A DNA stretch of 64,000 nucleotides from Cardiobacterium valvarum (GTDB lineage Bacteria; Pseudomonadota; Gammaproteobacteria; Cardiobacteriales; Cardiobacteriaceae): assembly GCF_900460955.1 (NCBI RefSeq), contig NZ_UFUW01000001.1, forward strand, positions 2,403,001-2,467,000. Reading direction: 5' to 3'. How positions within the stretch are numbered: the stretch's first letter is position 1; the number at the start of each line of letters is the position of its first letter. Under the pieces are notes generated by a model that made no database searches, had not been told where the DNA came from, and saw nothing but the letters and a program-made list of their open reading frames with translations. Of the stretch, positions 50,118 through 60,042 are shown one piece after another. The position numbers and the translations under genes are program-made.

Positions 50118-50177
50118 ATACATGAATGCGGCACGCGGAGAAACCCATGGGTGCTACCGCGAAAACGCCCTTTCCTA

Positions 50178-50472
50178 TAGTCAAACATCTAAAAAATCGG
50201 TGGCCTGAAATGTATGCTGCTTAGAATTCGAGCAGGTCTGACAGATTCTCCCAACAGTGAAAACAAAGGAAATTCTCCTTCATATTTATCTTTCTGCACT
50301 ATTGACAGATTTGCCGAGCATACTTTTTAGAACACCACCAAAAATCGTAACGGCGTTGCATCGCCTGACTGGACCCCATAAAAATCGCTACGCGATTCCT
50401 ATGGGAACTCGTCGTACTAACTGTACCGTCTGCGGCGACGTGTCTTGCTACGTTCTTTTATCTATTCAACTA
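50178..50472. repeat. IS630-related MITE, 295 bp
   Basis: Ends TAGTCAAACATCTAAAA and (complemented) TAGTTGAATAGATAAAA are flanked by TA on both sides and resemble the ends of the IS630 at 7528-8410. There is no transposase frame. About 150 bp of the interior is shared with 8721-8870. The right half contains a palindromic stretch (AAATCGCTACGCGATT). Confidence 0.6.
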
Positions 50473-50499
50473 TAACTTCCCCCGCGCGGAATAAACTTC

Positions 50500-52550
50500 G
50501 CGCAGGCCGGTGTTTACACCGCTTGGCGGGCGTAGAACGGACTTCAGCCCGCCGCGACAACACTGCTTCATCTTCATCATGAGGCTGAAGCCCATCATGC
50601 GCGAAGCCCAGCAATCACGCCGCTTGGCGGGCGTAGGGCGGGCTTCGGCCCTCCGCAACAACACAGCTTCATCTTCATCATGAGGCTGAAGCCCATCATG
50701 CGCGAAATCCAGCGATCACGCCGCTTGACGGGCGTAGGGCGGGCTTCAGCCCGCCGCAACAACACAGCTTCATCTTCATCATGAGGCTGAAGCCCATCAT
50801 GCGCGAAGCCCAGCAATCACGCCGCTTGGCGGGCGCAGGGCAGACTCCAGCCCGCCGCAACGATATTGCATCATCTTCATCATGAGGCTGAAGCCCATCA
50901 TGCGCGAAGCCCAGCAATCACACCGCTTGACAGGCGCAGGGCAGACTCCAGCCCGCCGCAACAACACAGCTTCATCTTCATCATGAGGCTGAAGCCCATC
51001 ATGCGCGAAGCCCAGCAATCACACCGCTTGACGGGCGTAGGGCGGGCTTCAGCCCGCCGCAACAACACAGCTTCATCTTCATCATGAAGCTGAAGCCCAT
51101 CATGCGCGAAACCCAGCGATCACGCCGCTTGACGGGCGTAGGGCGGGCTTTAGCCCGCCGAACCCAGCCATCACCGCCGACGGGCACAGGGCGGGCTTCA
51201 GCCCGCCGTAACAACACTACTTCATCTTCATCATGAGGCTGAAGCCTATCATGCGCGAAACCCAGCAATCACGCCGCTTGGCGGGCGTAGGGCGGGCTTC
51301 AGCCCGCCGCAACAACACAGCTTCATCTTCATCATGAGGCTGAAGCCCATCATGCGCGAAGCCCAGCAATCACACCGCTTGACGGGCGCAGGGCAGACTC
51401 CAGCCCGCCGCAACAACACTGCTTCATCTCATCATGAAGCTGAATCCCATCATGCGCGAACCCCAGTAATCACGCCGCTTGCTGGGCGTAGGGCGGGCTT
51501 TAGCCCGCCGAACCCAGCCATCACCGCCGACGGGCACAGGGCGGACTTCAGCCCGTCGCAACAACACAGCTTCATCTTCATCATGAAGCTGAAGCCTATC
51601 ATGCGCGAAGCCCAGCGATCACGCTGCTTGGCGGGCGCAGGGCAGACTCCAGCCCGCCGCAACAACACTGCTTCATCTTCATCATGAGGCTGAAGTCCAT
51701 CATGCGCGAAGCCCAGCAATCACACCGCTTGACGGGCGCAGGGCAGACTTCGGCCCTCCGCAACAACACTGCTTCATCTTCATCATGAGGCTGAAGCCTA
51801 TCATGCGCGAAACCCTGCAATCACACCGCTTGGCGGGCGCAGAGCAAGCTCCAGCCCGCCGCAACAACACTGCTTCATCTTCATCATTAAGCTGAGGCCC
51901 ATCATGCGCGAAACCCAGTAATCACGCCGCCTGGCGGGCGTAGGGCGGGCTTCAGCCCGCCGCAACAACACTGCTTCATCTTCATCATGAGGCTGAAGCC
52001 CATCATGCGCGAAGCCCAGCAATCACACCGCTTAGCGGACGTAGGGCGGGCTTCAGCCCGCCGAACCCAGCCATCACCGCCTGACGGGCACAGGGCGGGC
52101 TTCAGCCCGCCGCAACAACTGCTTCATCTTCATCATGATAGGCTGAAACCCATCATGTGCGAACTCCGGCCACTACGCCGCTTGACGGACGTAGGGCGGG
52201 CTTCAGCCCGCCGCAACAACACGGCTTCATCTTCATCATGAGGCTGAAGCCTATCATGCGCGAAACCCAGTAATCACGCCGCTTAGCGGACGTAGGGCGG
52301 GCTTCAGCCCGCCGAACCCAGCCATCACCGCCTGACGGGCACAGGGCGGGCTTCGGCCCGCCGCAACAACACAGCTTCATCTTCATCATGAAGCTGAAGC
52401 CCATCATGCGCGAAGCCCAGCAATCACACCGCTTGACGGGCGCAGGACGGGCTTCAGCCCGCCGCAACAACACAGCTTCATCTTCATCATGAGGCTGAAG
52501 CCTATCATGCGCAAAACCCTGCAATCACACCGCTTGGCGAGCGTAGTGTC
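50500..52550. repeat. Array B: about 18 tandem 101-bp units
   Basis: The same unit as array A, in the same orientation, with a related version: GCAACAACACAGCTTCATCT, GAGGCTGAAGCCCATCATGC, GCGAAGCCCAGCAATCAC and CGCCGCTTGGCGGGCGTAGG. In at least four places (near 51160, 51510, 52050 and 52310) an extra partial unit of about 47 bp is inserted, consisting of CCGAACCCAGCCATCACCGC and the GGCGGGCT palindrome. No gene. Confidence 0.92.
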
Positions 52551-52564
52551 TATACCGCTTGGTC

Positions 52565-52883
52565 ATAGGTATCTACCCATCTCGATAGTTGCAAAATGGC
52601 TGAAAAAACAGAGAGAACTCCCCCCACCCGCTTGCGGGACTGGAGCAGCTCGCGCAGCGAGAAAGAGGCAGGGGTAAGGGCGTTCATCCGCAGGATGAAT
52701 CTCATCAAGCGGGATAGACAGGTGTTTTTTGTCCTCCTCCGTCGCATCGCGACACCTACCGGGTACCCATGAAAAAATGTGAGCATTTCTTCATGGGTAC
52801 CCCGCCCTCCCGCAGGTGGGAGAAGGGATGGTTAGTTGTCTTCTAAAAAATTTCCTCTTGTTGCGAGATGGGTAGATACCCAT
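52565..52883. repeat. Inverted-repeat-bounded element between arrays B and C
   Basis: ATAGGTATCTACCCATCTCG (52565-52584) and its complement at 52864-52883 (one mismatch) bound 319 bp without a gene. Inside, 52759-52800 is a long palindrome with stem GGGTACCCATGAA/TTCATGGGTACCC. It marks the point where repeat orientation flips between arrays B and C. Right of it (52902-52947) is the second copy of the 46-bp repeat of 38.84 kb. Confidence 0.55.
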
Positions 52884-52944
52884 GGACAAGCCCCAAACAC
52901 CTTCCCCCGCTTGCGGGGGAAGGTGCCCGAAGGGCGGAAGGGGG

Positions 52945-54045
52945 GATGATTACTGGGTTTCGCGCATGATGGGCTTCAGCCTCATGATAGAGATGAAGCA
53001 GTTGTTGCGGCGGGCTGAAGCCCGCCCTACGCCCGCCAAACGGCGTGATTACTGGGTTTCGCGCATGATGGGCTTCAGCCTATCATGATGAAGATGAAGC
53101 AGTGTTGTTGCGGCGGGCTGAAGCCTGCCACTCCCGCCAAGCGGCGTGATTGCAGGGTTTCGCGCATGATAGGCTTCAGCCTACCATGACAAAGATAAAG
53201 CAGTTGTTGCGGCAGGCTGAAGCCCGCCCTACGCCTGCCAAGCTGCGTGATTACTGAGTTTCGTACATGATGGGCTTCAGCCTCATGATGAAGATGAAGC
53301 AGTTGTTGCGGCGGGCTGAAGCCCGCCCTACGCCCGCCAAGCGGCGTGGTTGCTGGGTTTCGCGCATGATGGGCTTCAGCCTCATGATGAGATGAAGCAG
53401 TTGTTGCGGCGGGCTAAAGCCCGCCCTACGCCCGCCAAGCGGCGTGACTACTGGGTTTCGCGCATGATGGGATTCAGCCTCATGATGAAGATGAAGCTGT
53501 GTTGTTGCGGCGGGCTGAAGCCCGCCCTACGCCCGCCAAGCGGCGTGATTGCAGGGTTTAGCGCATGATGGGCTTCAGCCTATCATGACGAAGATGAAGC
53601 TGTGTTGTTGCGGCGGGCTGAAGCCTGCCCTACTCCCGCCAAGCGGCGTGGTTGCTGGGTTTCGCACATGATGGGCTTCAGCCTATCATGACGAAGATGA
53701 AGCTGTGTTGCGGCGGGCTGAAGCCCGCCCTACGCCCGCCAAGCGGTGTGATTACTGGGCTTCGCGCATGCTGGGCCTCAGCCTATAGAGATGAAGTAGT
53801 TGTTGCGGCGGGCTGAAGCCCGCCCTACGCCCGCCAAGCGGTGTGATTACTGGGCTTCGCGCATGCTGGGCTTCAGCCTCATGATGAAGATGAAGCAGTT
53901 GTTGCGGCGGACTGAAGCCCGCCCTACGCCCGCCAAGCGGCGTGACTACTGGATTTTGCGCATGATGGGCTTCAGCCTCATGATGAAGATGAAGCAGTTG
54001 TTGCGGCGGGCTGAAGCCCGCCCTACGCCCGTCAAGCGGCGTAAA
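52945..54045. repeat. Array C: about 11 tandem units, inverted
   Basis: Complement of the array A/B unit: GCGGGCTGAAGCCCGCCCTA, CGCCAAGCGGCGTGATTACT, TTTCGCGCATGATGGGCTTC and AGATGAAGCAGTTGTTGCGG. Period about 100 bp. Orientation is opposite to arrays A and B, so B and C face each other across the element at 52565-52883. Confidence 0.92.
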
Positions 54046-54640
54046 CACTGGGCCCACCAAGTGGCCGCTGGGGGCGTTTTTTGTCGTGTACGAAGTCGAA
54101 GGATAAAAATACGGGGTAAAAACTCCGCCTTCCCCAACCACCGGTCACAGGGCAACTGGCTTACCAGCGCGCTGCTAGTAGGCAGTTCCTTTTCCTGAAA
54201 GCTCACTCAATCACGTTACTGCACTCTGCGCATAAAATTATCGCCTGGGGCTTCTGCTGCAGCTAACTGCGCCGGTAGCTTTCCGTCGGCGCCGCCATGC
54301 CTGATCCGAGTGTTCGTGGTTGTGCCGCAAGTGGTACGTCTTTGCACTCCAAGCAGATCGGCAACGTTATATGGTTCTCCAGGACGCGGGGTTATCGTTG
54401 GTTGACACGGATAAAGTGTCCGGTCCATACGCCTTGGGCGGGGAGAACATTGGAACAAACCGCAATAGCAATAAACCCCGACAATCGCGCCGCCGGATAA
54501 AGCGTCAGGACACAGATCCTTGCCGGGCAGCAGATTTTCAGGGTTTATTATCTTTGGCAGAGCGGTGGGTTTTTGTTCAGATTCCCGCCTCTGCCGTTTT
54601 TGTTTTGATAAATCCGGCCACGCAAGCCGAATGTCCAGAG
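54046..54640. other. Gene-free stretch between array C and slam
   Basis: No convincing gene. A minus-strand frame at 54216-54458 contains PGEPYNVADLLGV, faintly like a LysM segment, but the rest does not support a protein; it may be a decayed gene. A hairpin GGCAGAGCGGTGGG / CCCGCCTCTGCC at 54551-54594 followed by a T-rich stretch (GTTTTTGTTTTG) lies 50 bases beyond the slam stop; its T-run is on the plus strand. Confidence 0.4.
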
Positions 54641-54644
54641 CCCC

Positions 54645-56180
54645 CTAGAAGGTCTTGGTGAAGTCCATATAGATTTTGCTGGCGTCGTAGCTATAGAAGC
54701 GGTTATTGCTGTCAATTTTGCTGTACGAGAAGACGAGGCGCGGGGTGATGCCGAAGAAGTGGATGCCACGGTGCCAAACGGACAGGTTGGCGTTGTATTC
54801 TTTGTCTTCGCGGTCAATGTTGAAGAAATCCACGCCTTTGGAGTAACGCTTGCCGTAGCTGCCCATCAGGCGGGTGGAGACGCCTTTGCCCCATTCCTGT
54901 CCCCAGCCAAGACGGGTGTTGAAGCGGTCATAGGCATCGCTGGCGCTGCGTGCGCCTTTGTGGCTGAGGTCAAGCCCGGCGAACCAGTATTGTTTTTGGT
55001 TGGGTGTGTACGTCAGGGTGTTACTCAGGCTGATGCGCTTACCGTCCAGGTAGTCATAGGTTCTGACGTATTTGTCGTAGCTGAATTCGGCGTTGGTGTT
55101 CAGGCGCCATTTGGGGTTTATCCAGTAGGAGTTGGAGGCGCTCAAGCCGGCGCTGTTGGAATACGCATGCAGTTTGTTGTCGCCGTTGCTGCCGCGTCCG
55201 TAGAGGCGTTTTTGCACGAACGGGGTGATTTCGAGGTCAATTTTGTTGTTGCGGAAGCCGCCGCCGGCTGCCACGCGTGTGGTCACATCGTTATAGTTTC
55301 TTTTGTGGAAGTAGTAGGAGCCGCTCAGCGAGCCGTGCAATGAGGCGTAGTAGTTGTCGGTAATGGACCATTTTTTGTCTGCATCCAGGTTATAGCTGAT
55401 ACCGTTGGCCTTTTCCTGATCGCGATTGCTCTCGAGGGAACGGCCATTACTGAGGCGGAAGCGGGTGCCTTTCGGGGCGACGTTGTTGACGTTGTTGTCG
55501 TGAATGTAGCTCAGGCTGCCGCTGAACGACCAGGAATCACGGCGGTCGATGGCGGCGATGAATTCATCCAGGGTTTTGCGGTCGGCTTCGGAAACATCGC
55601 CACTGCGCAGTTTTTGCAGTTGCTCTTTGGCGGCGAGGAGTTCGTTGTTGCGGTAGAGCGCAAGGGCCGTTTGGAAGCGCAACATGCGGTTATCCGGCAG
55701 GTTGGCGATAAGTTTGCGGTAAAGGGTAACAGCTTCGGCGGTGCGGCCCTCGTTCATGGCGATGATGGCATTACCCCAGTCAATGAGGGAATCATCACGG
55801 CGGCCGGCATCCACTTTAGCGTACAGCGGCAGTAGTACCTTCAGGCCTTCGACTTCGTTGAGACGGATAGCCTCAACCAGGAGTTTTTCCAGTTGTTCCG
55901 GGTTGTTGACGAGTTCTTCGGGAGTGTAAACGACATCTTCTTTGGCAGCCTGGGCATCACTCGGCAGGGTGGTGGGGGCGGCGGGTTTGACAGCAGGCAC
56001 TTGTGGCAGCCGTACATTCTTGCCGACATCATCCTCGGACAGGCGCTCGTTGCCCCGGTCAATATCTACCGGGAGGGCGCGCGATGGCGGAGGCGCGTTT
56101 TGGGCAACAGCAGGCATAGCGGCGAAAAGGATGCCGGAAGCGAGTGTGAGTTGCAGGGTTATAGTGGTTTTTGTGGTCAT
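54645..56180 (-). CDS. Slam-family outer membrane protein (surface lipoprotein assembly modifier)
   Basis: A protein of 511 residues from the ATG at 56180. Signal peptide cleaved after about AVA-Q (27). Residues about 95-205 are helical TPR-like repeats (LVEAIRLNEVEGLKVLLPLY, NAIIAMNEGRTAEAVTLYRK). From about 217 a beta-barrel follows with alternating aromatic strands and a terminal YMDFTKTF ending in Phe. This is the DUF560/Slam layout. Slam proteins move TbpB-like lipoproteins to the cell surface; the two lipoprotein genes beside it are the likely clients. It is divergent from the 1137-aa lipoprotein gene, with a shared 385-bp gap. Confidence 0.87.
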   Translation of the reverse strand: MTTKTTITLQLTLASGILFAAMPAVAQNAPPPSRALPVDIDRGNERLSEDDVGKNVRLPQVPAVKPAAPTTLPSDAQAAKEDVVYTPEELVNNPEQLEKLLVEAIRLNEVEGLKVLLPLYAKVDAGRRDDSLIDWGNAIIAMNEGRTAEAVTLYRKLIANLPDNRMLRFQTALALYRNNELLAAKEQLQKLRSGDVSEADRKTLDEFIAAIDRRDSWSFSGSLSYIHDNNVNNVAPKGTRFRLSNGRSLESNRDQEKANGISYNLDADKKWSITDNYYASLHGSLSGSYYFHKRNYNDVTTRVAAGGGFRNNKIDLEITPFVQKRLYGRGSNGDNKLHAYSNSAGLSASNSYWINPKWRLNTNAEFSYDKYVRTYDYLDGKRISLSNTLTYTPNQKQYWFAGLDLSHKGARSASDAYDRFNTRLGWGQEWGKGVSTRLMGSYGKRYSKGVDFFNIDREDKEYNANLSVWHRGIHFFGITPRLVFSYSKIDSNNRFYSYDASKIYMDFTKTF

Positions 56181-56565
56181 CTTGAGATTCCTGTGTTGGC
56201 GATGAAAGCGCGGCATTATGTTTCAATTCATAGGGCTGCACAAGGGCGCCACGCGTGCGCGGCCTGCTGTTCGTATCGTGGCAATCAGGCCGTGGGAAAG
56301 TGGTCTTCGTGACAAGAGCGGCAAAATCGGGGCAAAGCCGGAACATAGACAAAACACCTAAAACATGACAAAGGCGTTATAATCATATGGCTGAATGTTC
56401 ATGTAAAACTCTTTTAATTATATAAGAGGAGGGAGTCCGGGATTGGCAGCGTATGCCGCCAAAACAGGGCAATACAAAATAACGGACAGCGCACGCGCCG
56501 CTTGCCGGCGTTCAAACCGGAGCCCGCGCCATTGCGGGACAAACCTAATCAAATGGAAGAACATA

Positions 56566-59500
56566 ATGAAACTAAACAACCTGACTATTGCCGTCCTCAT
56601 CGCACTCGGCACCGCCGCCTGCGGTGGCAGTGGTGATGCCGCCAAACCACCCCACGTTGACCCGCAGCCGAAGCCGGCCCCGCAGCCGGATAACGGCAAG
56701 AACCAGCCGGGCCGCGATGACAAAGCCCTGGTTGACCCGACCAATACCCACGTGGTGGATAACCGCGACCTCAGCAAAGAAAGCACCGTCGGCGGGCTGC
56801 AATACATCCGCCGCGATGGCTCAGGATACGACCGCGCCAACAACCCCGAAAAAATGGCATCCGCCACCCCGCTGCTCGGCGTTTCCCTGAACCGACAGAA
56901 CCCGAAACTGACCAACATCGTCCTCGCCCGCCGGGACCTTGACTATCACGATGGCCGGGCCGTCCGCGCCCAATTTGCCGGCGGCACCGATGTTGAGCCG
57001 CTAACCGCTGCAGGCAAGCCGCGTGAAGACGATAGCTTGCAGGTAGAAAACTTCAAAAACGTGGATGTCCTCGCCGGGGCATTCAAGCAGGTTGGCTCGG
57101 CGGTATTCAGTGATCCGAATAACCGCCTTAACGGCACCACCCATAACATTGATACCCATATCCAGAACAACACCGATAAAGACGGCGAATTTACCCGCGA
57201 ACGGGTCACCCACGTCTATACCCCGCGTTACGAATACCGCCAGCCCTATGTGGATTATCCCCACGCTAAAAAGAGGGAGGATATTGACAAAGAACACACG
57301 GAAAACCGGATCGGTCCGGAAGGCACAAGCTTCACCACCGCGCCACCACCGCCGATTTTTAATAACCCGGAAAAACGACCGGAAGACAGGGTTACTTCCA
57401 TTAACGATCTAGAAAAAAAACTGAAAGGCGATCTTCTATGGGCAACTCGCAACGTGAACGACAATTCCCGCTGGATCACCAATATCGGCACCCGCACTAC
57501 CTATGCAAGTGGGGAGATCTATAACGACCAAGACCGTTACGGTAATTTCCCGGCAACCGGTTCCCCCAATCCAGCTGCCGATAATCACTATGATGACAGC
57601 CCTACCGCCGGAGACGGTCATTTCCCGGCAACTTCATGGCGCAACAACCTGACGCAACTTCCGGACAGAACACCCAACAACGACATCAACCACTGGTCAT
57701 ACAAATATAACGGCGGCAATATCGCCGATGATACCGGTAATATTGACGACACTGCGCGCAAATATAACCGGGTGGACTGGAACGGTAGCAGTGCAAACGA
57801 CTCCAAAGATCCCGATCATTGGGGCGCTTACGCCGGTACGCAACGGGGTGATAAACGTATTGATGCCGGCGGCATCACCCCGCAGGACGCGGAGCCAGAT
57901 TACAGGCGGGCTTATCCCAACGGTGCTTACCCCAAACATCCAAAAACGTTGTTTGCCTATCCGAACAGACCTTATGACGAAGCAAACAACAATGCCATTG
58001 ATACCAGGAAAAGGGGCAGCGCAGATACCAACCCGATGGATCACGAACATATCTATCTGGAACGCGAGGAATATACCGCCATCCGTCAAATAAAAGGCAT
58101 TCGCCCGCTGGTGAATCCCGTCCCGAATGAATGGGATTGGACGCTGAAGCAGGTGTGGGGGGTTACCTACAATATAGATGTGCAGAAGAGGAAACAGGTG
58201 TGGGTGCAGAATGGTCCAAATCCTGGAGATGGTTACTATAGGTGGGAAAATGATGGTGCTTCTCGCACGGTTAAAGAAGGGACGCCACTGTCTGAAGAGG
58301 TTAAACCACCTGTCGAAGATAATGCGCATACCACTATCACTGCAAACGGAACCGTGTCAAACCTCAACAATAGGACGTTAACTGACGGTACGGTATGTGA
58401 CGGCGGGGCAATCTTATGCACGATCCGTCCAGGTGGCGAAGGCGAAGAGAAGAGCTGGGTCAAGCACCTGATCAGCGCCGAATGGATTAAGCCCATCAAC
58501 ACCGGCGGCGGAGTGCGCGGCGAATTCCGTGGCCCGCCCTACATCGGCTGGAAAGAAGATGACCGCGTCGTCCGTTTTGCCGATAACCGCATCTGGAAAC
58601 CGGGTACCCCCGGCTACAAGCCCGAATATGAAAATAAATACGGCGCCAACCTCATTTGGTGGAGCACCCAGGACAGCGCCTTTGAAAACTGGGCAACCAG
58701 TGAAGGCTGGAACCCGCGCGCCCGTCGTGTCGATATCAATACCGAGAATTGCCCCGGCGGTGACAAATGCGGCGAGGGTAAAGAAGACCTGGTCTGGGGT
58801 AAAGACACATTCCCACGCGGCGTTAACGCCCGCGACCGCGATGTGGAAATCCAGCCGACCGGCGACATCACCAACGGCCTGATCCGTATCGGTGGCTACG
58901 GCAATCATGGCGAAGGCCAGCCGTCGGCAGGGAATGGGGCGCTGCAAATGAAAACCCTCGGCGAAGAGCTGACGTTTGACGGCGCCCGCTGGAACGATCA
59001 CCACAAGACCACGACCCGCATCTTCGGCCACTACCACCTTGCCTACGCCGACCAGGACGACCGCTCCGTCAAGGCGATGAGCATGAACAGCTATTCGGGC
59101 GCACGCTCGTTTGTCTCCAAAGTGGAAGGCACATTGGCAACGCCCACAGCGCAAGGCTACCGTGCGGATCTGGACAGCAAGCCGACCCAATACAGCCTCG
59201 GCGCGAAACCGATCACCCTGAAAAAAGTGCAATATGGCCGGGTAACCACCAATCTCGACCTCACCGCGAGTGGTACCAAACTCCTGCCGAACGGCTTCCT
59301 GCGTGCACCGTTTGAGAAGAAAGGCACCGGCGACAGCGTTGATAACTACTTCTTCCGTGGTGTGGATGAAACCACCATTGAGCAAATGAATGCTCTGCCG
59401 TCCAACCAGGTCGCGCGCTACGAAGGCCACGCGCTGATGTACGGCATTGACAACAGCTTCCACGGCATCCGCACCAATCGCAGTCAAAAAGACCTGCCGA

Positions 59501-59979
59501 ACGCCTTCGACGGTACCGGCGGCCAGAACGCGACCGCTCACACCCTTGGTTTGGGTAACTTCGTTGAAGCAGAGGTGAACTTCGGTACCAAGAAAGTGAC
59601 CGGCGATGTCTATAACGCCTGGCTGGAGCAACTGGACAAACCCGGCGTGTATAAAGACAAACTCGTCACCTTCAGCGGGAATGTAATCGGCAACACCGTC
59701 ATCGGCACCGCCGACCGCACCTATGCCCCCGGCAACGATGAGGCAGACTTCCGCGCCGCCTTCTACGGCAGCCAGGCGGATGAAATGGGCGGCAGCTTCA
59801 ACTCCGTGAAAGCCACCAATAAATACGGCTCTGCTTACGAAGTGGGCGATTGGGGCGGCGTATTCGGCGCCACCAAAGTCGGCACCAACACCTTCCAGGG
59901 TGATGATGGCGGCCAAAGCTACGGCGGAGGCAGTGCCCCGGCACAAACTCCCAACGTCGCCGACCGTTACGCACCGTAA
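56566..59979 (+). CDS. Slam-dependent-type surface lipoprotein, TbpB-like barrel, long form (1137 aa)
   Basis: A protein of 1137 residues from the ATG at 56566 (MKLNNLTIAVLIALGTAAC, C19 lipidated), followed by a Pro/Lys/Asp-rich tether. Shared with the 739-aa paralog: HVVDNRDLSKESTVGGLQYI, ENFKNVDVLAG, and from about 698 on WWSTQDSAFEN, HHKTTTRIFGHYHLAYA, TQYSLGAKPITLKKVQYGRV, HALMYGIDNSFHG, and DFRAAFYGSQADEMGGSFNS. The centre (about 150-697) is unique, rich in Asp, Asn, Arg and Tyr, with no known domain visible. An A8 run at 57413-57420 lies in it. Divergent from slam; a TATAAT-like box is at 56378-56383. Terminator at 60002-60030. Confidence 0.82.
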   Translation: MKLNNLTIAVLIALGTAACGGSGDAAKPPHVDPQPKPAPQPDNGKNQPGRDDKALVDPTNTHVVDNRDLSKESTVGGLQYIRRDGSGYDRANNPEKMASATPLLGVSLNRQNPKLTNIVLARRDLDYHDGRAVRAQFAGGTDVEPLTAAGKPREDDSLQVENFKNVDVLAGAFKQVGSAVFSDPNNRLNGTTHNIDTHIQNNTDKDGEFTRERVTHVYTPRYEYRQPYVDYPHAKKREDIDKEHTENRIGPEGTSFTTAPPPPIFNNPEKRPEDRVTSINDLEKKLKGDLLWATRNVNDNSRWITNIGTRTTYASGEIYNDQDRYGNFPATGSPNPAADNHYDDSPTAGDGHFPATSWRNNLTQLPDRTPNNDINHWSYKYNGGNIADDTGNIDDTARKYNRVDWNGSSANDSKDPDHWGAYAGTQRGDKRIDAGGITPQDAEPDYRRAYPNGAYPKHPKTLFAYPNRPYDEANNNAIDTRKRGSADTNPMDHEHIYLEREEYTAIRQIKGIRPLVNPVPNEWDWTLKQVWGVTYNIDVQKRKQVWVQNGPNPGDGYYRWENDGASRTVKEGTPLSEEVKPPVEDNAHTTITANGTVSNLNNRTLTDGTVCDGGAILCTIRPGGEGEEKSWVKHLISAEWIKPINTGGGVRGEFRGPPYIGWKEDDRVVRFADNRIWKPGTPGYKPEYENKYGANLIWWSTQDSAFENWATSEGWNPRARRVDINTENCPGGDKCGEGKEDLVWGKDTFPRGVNARDRDVEIQPTGDITNGLIRIGGYGNHGEGQPSAGNGALQMKTLGEELTFDGARWNDHHKTTTRIFGHYHLAYADQDDRSVKAMSMNSYSGARSFVSKVEGTLATPTAQGYRADLDSKPTQYSLGAKPITLKKVQYGRVTTNLDLTASGTKLLPNGFLRAPFEKKGTGDSVDNYFFRGVDETTIEQMNALPSNQVARYEGHALMYGIDNSFHGIRTNRSQKDLPNAFDGTGGQNATAHTLGLGNFVEAEVNFGTKKVTGDVYNAWLEQLDKPGVYKDKLVTFSGNVIGNTVIGTADRTYAPGNDEADFRAAFYGSQADEMGGSFNSVKATNKYGSAYEVGDWGGVFGATKVGTNTFQGDDGGQSYGGGSAPAQTPNVADRYAP

Positions 59980-60001
59980 CGCGACACCGTCGTGGATCCG
60001 C

Positions 60002-60030
60002 AAAACAGCCGCCTCCGGGCGGCTGTTTTT
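60002..60030 (+). terminator. Terminator of the long surface lipoprotein gene
   Basis: AAAACAGCCGCC-TCC-GGGCGGCTGTTTTT, 22 bases after the stop. Confidence 0.9.
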
Positions 60031-60042
60031 ATGGACGCTTTA

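Noticed and set aside
46005..54045. 100-bp arrays considered as CRISPR
   Set aside because: Units are alike over their full length; there are no unique spacers between short repeats.
54216..54458. Possible LysM-like small protein on the minus strand
   Set aside because: Only a short stretch (PGEPYNVADLLGV) is suggestive; the rest is Thr/Arg/Ala-rich without pattern and no start signal is seen.
58414..60003. 529-codon minus-strand frame
   Set aside because: Antisense shadow of the long surface lipoprotein gene; no domain and no ribosome site.
46005..60030. Diversity-generating retroelement considered for the lipoprotein locus
   Set aside because: No reverse transcriptase gene and no template/variable repeat pair with A-specific differences is visible.
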